In this document: one piece after another, positions 31,690-34,206 of the stretch
Numbering within the stretch: the stretch's first letter is position 1
Layout: every line of letters begins with the position of its first letter
Assembly: GCA_018713285.1 (NCBI GenBank)
Contig: DVFK01000012.1
Location: forward strand, 1-34,206
DNA length: 34,206 nucleotides
DNA from: Candidatus Faecousia excrementigallinarum
Lineage (GTDB): Bacteria; Bacillota; Clostridia; Oscillospirales; Oscillospiraceae
Reading direction: 5' to 3'
Notes under the pieces: model-generated
What the model saw: the letters and a program-made list of their open reading frames with translations, nothing else
The model's database searches: none
Told to the model about the DNA's origin: nothing
Translations under genes and position numbers: made by a program

Positions 31690-33417
31690 TTACCCCCAGA
31701 GTGTCAGATGTTCCGCAATGGGGCCCAGTGCCAATACCGGGAAAAATGTCATGGCCGCAAAGATATAGACCACGAACACCAAAATTACAGAAAAACTCAT
31801 GGTATCGGTTCTCAGAGAACCGGCGGATTCATTCACAAACCCTTTCTTCATCAGCGATCCGGCAATGGCCATCTGCAGCACAATGGGAAGATACCGGCCA
31901 AAGAACATGACCAGTCCGGTGGTTACATTCCAAAACAAGCTGTTATCCGCCAATCCTTCGAATCCGGAACCGTTGTTGGCGGCAGATGACGCAAACTCAT
32001 ACAGCACCTGAGACAAACCGTGGAAGCCCGGATTGGTAATGCCTGCCTGACCACCGGGGACTGCCACCGCCAGGGCAGAGAACGCCAAAATCAGCAGCGG
32101 GTGAATTATAATTGCCAGTGCAGTCAGCTTCATTTCCCGGCCTTCAATTTTCTTGCCCAAATATTCCGGAGTGCGGCCGATCATCAGCCCGCAGATGAAC
32201 ACCGCCAGAATGGCGTACAGGATCATATTCATGAGTCCCACGCCCTTACCGCCAAACACCACATTCAGCATCATGTGCAGCATAGGAATCATGCCGCCCA
32301 AAGGCGTCAGGGTATCGTGCATGTTGTTGACAGTGCCGGTGGTAAAGGATGTGGTTGTGGTGGTGAACAAAGCCGACTGAGCCACACCGAAGCGAACCTC
32401 CTTGCCTTCCATGTTGCCCATGGACTGGCTCAGGCCCACTTCCTCCAGTGCCGGATTTCCCTGGGATTCTGCCCAGAAGCAAACACACAGGCCAATCACA
32501 AACAGAATGCTCATGGCTGCAAAAATGCTGCGCCCTTCCCGGCCAAACACACTGTTACGCTTCTTCTCGCCATTGACACGCTCTGCCTTCCTCTGGCCCA
32601 CCATTTTACCAAAGGTAATGACACAGGCACCGGGCAAAAGCATCATGGAATACAGTTCGATCAGGTTGGTCAGCATGGTGGGATTTTCGATGGGTGTGGC
32701 AGAGTTTGCTCCCAGGAAGCCGCCGCCATTGGTTCCCAAATGCTTGATGATTTCCAGCGCCGCCACCGGGCCGGAGGCAATCACCTGCTTGGCGCCTTCC
32801 AAGGTATCTGCCACAAGATTCCCGGACAGGTTCTGGGGAACCCCCTGCCATACCAGAAGCAGTCCGCCAAGGATAGACAGGGGCAGCAGTACCCGGGTGA
32901 TGATCCGGATCAGATCGCTGTAGAAGTTGCCTACGCTTACTTTGGACTTTCCCGCCAGGCCACGGATAAAGGCAATGCAGGCAGCATACCCGCTGGCCGC
33001 GGAAACAAACATCATAAAGGTAATGACCATCATCTGCGTCAGATAAGACACGCCTGTTTCTCCGGAATAGTGCTGCAGGTTGGTGTTGGTCATAAAGCTG
33101 ATGATGGTGTTGAAGGACAAGGACGCCTCCATTCCTTCAATCCCATTAGGATTAAGCAATGCACAGCCCTGTATTCTCAGGATCAGGTAACCCAGCACCA
33201 TCATAACGGTGTTGGTGCCCAGCAGCGCCAGGGCATATTCTTTCCAATTCATCTCCCGCTGGGGCTGTACACCGCAGACTTTATACACCAAGGCATCCAC
33301 CCGGTTAAACAGCGGGTCCGCAAAGGTCGGTTTCCCGGCGGCGATGCGGTAAACATAAGCGCCAACCGGAATCACCATGACCATGTAAATCAGCAGGGTC
33401 AGGATAATTTGCAGCAT
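31690..33417 (-). CDS. kdpA: Potassium-transporting ATPase subunit KdpA
   Basis: A 575-residue channel-like subunit that selects K+. The four filter-region segments are visible: SFMTNTNLQHYSGE, HLGTNGGGFLGANSATP, the GTVNNMHDTLTPLGGMIPM region and SSAANNGSGFEGL. About ten membrane helices fit the family. AGGAGGAAATT precedes ATG 33417. It is slightly longer than the E. coli protein, mainly through a charged cytoplasmic loop (RKAERVNGEKKR). It follows kdpF by 21 bases. Confidence 0.98.
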   Translation of the reverse strand: MLQIILTLLIYMVMVIPVGAYVYRIAAGKPTFADPLFNRVDALVYKVCGVQPQREMNWKEYALALLGTNTVMMVLGYLILRIQGCALLNPNGIEGMEASLSFNTIISFMTNTNLQHYSGETGVSYLTQMMVITFMMFVSAASGYAACIAFIRGLAGKSKVSVGNFYSDLIRIITRVLLPLSILGGLLLVWQGVPQNLSGNLVADTLEGAKQVIASGPVAALEIIKHLGTNGGGFLGANSATPIENPTMLTNLIELYSMMLLPGACVITFGKMVGQRKAERVNGEKKRNSVFGREGRSIFAAMSILFVIGLCVCFWAESQGNPALEEVGLSQSMGNMEGKEVRFGVAQSALFTTTTTSFTTGTVNNMHDTLTPLGGMIPMLHMMLNVVFGGKGVGLMNMILYAILAVFICGLMIGRTPEYLGKKIEGREMKLTALAIIIHPLLILAFSALAVAVPGGQAGITNPGFHGLSQVLYEFASSAANNGSGFEGLADNSLFWNVTTGLVMFFGRYLPIVLQMAIAGSLMKKGFVNESAGSLRTDTMSFSVILVFVVYIFAAMTFFPVLALGPIAEHLTLWG

Positions 33418-33438
33418 GATAATTTCCTCCTAACGACT

Positions 33439-33516
33439 TCAAAACTTCTCCGGGTGAACCAGGGCATAAACCAGATAACCACCCAACAGCAGTACAACAA
33501 TTCCAAGAACCGTCAT
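33439..33516 (-). CDS. kdpF: KdpF, small stabilising subunit
   Basis: A 25-residue membrane peptide, M-T-V-L-G-I-V-V then a Leu/Val-rich helix ending VHPEKF, which is the standard KdpF pattern (a single helix and a PEKF tail). GGAGGGA lies six bases before ATG 33516. It sits directly before kdpA as in other kdp operons. Confidence 0.9.
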   Translation of the reverse strand: MTVLGIVVLLLGGYLVYALVHPEKF

Positions 33517-33549
33517 ATATTTCCCTCCAGAATGCAGCGTTTCCGCCTT

Positions 33550-33648
33550 TTATTCGCAGCGATCCAGCTGTTTTTTGCACCAGCCGACAAGCAGCAGAAT
33601 CAGCCCTACACAGGCAGCCAGAATGGCCATCATCACGATATCCATCAT
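33550..33648 (-). CDS. Small membrane protein at the head of the kdp operon
   Basis: A 32-residue protein starting with two Met codons; AGGAGG (33657-33662 on the minus strand) lies eight bases before ATG 33648. One hydrophobic helix (about residues 4-23) is followed by WCKKQLDRCE. Similar tiny proteins ending in a charged Cys/Lys/Asp tail appear before kdpF in other Clostridia, from memory. Its role is unknown; a kdp accessory peptide is likely. It is the first gene after the promoter region. Confidence 0.7.
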   Translation of the reverse strand: MMDIVMMAILAACVGLILLLVGWCKKQLDRCE

Positions 33649-33677
33649 CGTTACAACCTCCTTTTCTTCATGGGCAC

Positions 33678-33683
33678 ATTGTA
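33678..33683 (-). promoter_or_regulatory. -10 box of the kdp operon
   Basis: On the minus strand TACAAT, 30 bases before the small membrane protein's ATG. The matching -35 position (GCCCAA) is poor, as expected for a promoter needing an activator. Confidence 0.5.
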
Positions 33684-33725
33684 GCAGGTTTGCTGTGAAA
33701 TTGGGCTTAGCGTTTCGCCGTGGGC

Positions 33726-33742
33726 GTTAAGATCCTGTTAAG
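33726..33742. promoter_or_regulatory. Candidate KdpE binding site
   Basis: GTTAAG (33726-33731) and GTTAAG (33737-33742) are exact direct repeats with an 11-base period, the layout bound by tandem OmpR/PhoB-type dimers. The centre lies about 63 bases upstream of the predicted kdp start site. Confidence 0.6.
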
Positions 33743-33757
33743 GCATTTGCCCATAAA

Positions 33758-33790
33758 AAAACTGCTTGCGTTAGCGCAAGCAGTTTTCTT
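33758..33790 (-). terminator. Terminator after kdpE
   Basis: AAAACTGCTTGCG (33758-33770) pairs perfectly with CGCAAGCAGTTTT (33775-33787), loop TTAG, with a T run on the minus strand. It separates kdpE from the kdpFABC promoter. Confidence 0.9.
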
Positions 33791-34206
33791 TATTTTCGAA
33801 TCATCCGATATCCCACACCAATGTGGGTCTGGATGTATTGGGGGTTTGAAGGGTCTTTCTCAATCTTCTTACGAAGCGTGGCCATAAACACACGCAAAGA
33901 CGGCGTATCCGAAGCCAGGGCGCTGCCCCACACCTCTTTCAGAATGTAGTTGTGGGTCAGAACTTTCCCGGTATTGCGCGCCAAAACACACAGCAGTTTG
34001 TACTCTATGGGTGTCAGATGAACTTCTGCGCCATCCAGATACGCACATCCTGCAGCATAATCAATGGAGAGTGCGCCATTGGTATAGGTACTGCCGCTGC
34101 TGTGCATATCCGTCTCTTCCGTGCGGCTGCGGCGAAGAGCTACCCGCAGCCGGGCCAGCAGTTCATCGATGCTGAAAGGTTTGGTCAGGTAGTCATCCGC
34201 CCCGGC
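33790..34206 (-). CDS. kdpE: KdpE-type response regulator (partial, cut by window edge)
   Basis: The last 138 codons of an OmpR-family regulator, running off the right edge. It begins within the receiver domain at AGADDYLTKPFSIDELLARLR, with the conserved Lys of DYLTKPF, and ends with the winged helix: LTPIEYKLLCVLARNTGKVLTHNYIL, then LRVFMATLRKKIEKDPSNP and the wing THIGVGYRM. The LRxFMxxLRKKIE pattern and the adjacent kdp genes point to KdpE, the regulator of K+ uptake. Its phospho-acceptor and any kdpD partner lie outside the window. Confidence 0.9.
   Translation of the reverse strand, partial: AGADDYLTKPFSIDELLARLRVALRRSRTEETDMHSSGSTYTNGALSIDYAAGCAYLDGAEVHLTPIEYKLLCVLARNTGKVLTHNYILKEVWGSALASDTPSLRVFMATLRKKIEKDPSNPQYIQTHIGVGYRMIRK

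Noticed and set aside
1..34206. CRISPR array or defence island
   Set aside because: No regularly spaced identical repeats and no cas, restriction-modification or toxin-antitoxin genes were seen.

Overview
The window looks like chromosomal DNA from a moderately GC-rich, low-oxygen gut Firmicute, most likely class Clostridia near the Oscillospiraceae. Supporting signs are strong AGGAGG-type ribosome sites, frequent TTG/GTG starts, sigma-A-type TTGNNN-17-TATAAT promoters, a citrate-lyase fermentation locus, Firmicute-type families (YitT, GerMN, DUF3021/LytTR, DUF3892, DUF3737) and no plasmid or prophage backbone. The taxon is inferred from content only.

Layout. (1) 1-1.5 kb: a lipoprotein, a 52-residue membrane protein and a Cys-rich unknown, then tRNA-Thr(CGT) on the minus strand with its own promoter and terminator. 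(2) 1.5-3.7 kb, minus: a family 4 uracil-DNA glycosylase translationally coupled to a D-Ala-D-Ala carboxypeptidase homologue that has lost its active-site motifs. (3) 3.7-7.5 kb, plus: a tight operon of ComEA-like protein, PhoB-type response regulator, sensor kinase, GerMN lipoprotein and exonuclease III. Its promoter faces and overlaps that of the carboxypeptidase-like gene. (4) 7.5-9.5 kb, minus: a YitT membrane protein behind a promoter plus hairpin leader, then a LysR regulator. (5) 9.5-17.8 kb, plus: a citrate locus, citD-citE-citF, a CitMHS transporter, two half-size ChrA-type genes, citC and a fused citXG. The LysR gene divergent from citD is its likely regulator. (6) 17.8-21.3 kb: a decayed gene, a second LysR gene, an unknown gene, an IS200-type element and a DUF3892 gene. 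(7) 21.4-22.8 kb: a nucleoside phosphorylase and an acetyltransferase. (8) 22.8-26.3 kb: a MerR regulator divergent from a four-gene operon (alpha/beta hydrolase, flavodoxin-like reductase, cyclophilin-fold lipoprotein, DUF3737 beta-helix protein), with a 19-bp-spacer MerR-type promoter. (9) 26.3-28.8 kb: a DUF1349 protein, gene-poor DNA and a DUF3021/LytTR pair, bounded by two related ~60-bp repeats. (10) 28.9-34.2 kb, minus: high-affinity K+ uptake, kdpE (cut by the window edge), a 32-residue membrane protein, kdpF, kdpA, kdpB and kdpC.

How it works together. The citrate block holds transport, all three lyase subunits, the acetylating ligase and both prosthetic-group functions, so it looks sufficient to make active citrate lyase; no oxaloacetate decarboxylase is in the window. 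The kdp block carries the whole pump and part of its regulator; no KdpD is visible, and it may lie beyond the right edge. No CRISPR array and no clearly new multi-gene defence or mobile system was found. The most unusual items are the carboxypeptidase-like pseudoenzyme with its face-to-face promoters, the promoter-terminator leader before yitT, the MerR operon, the paired repeats around the LytTR module, and the hairpin-masked small ORF before the citrate transporter.
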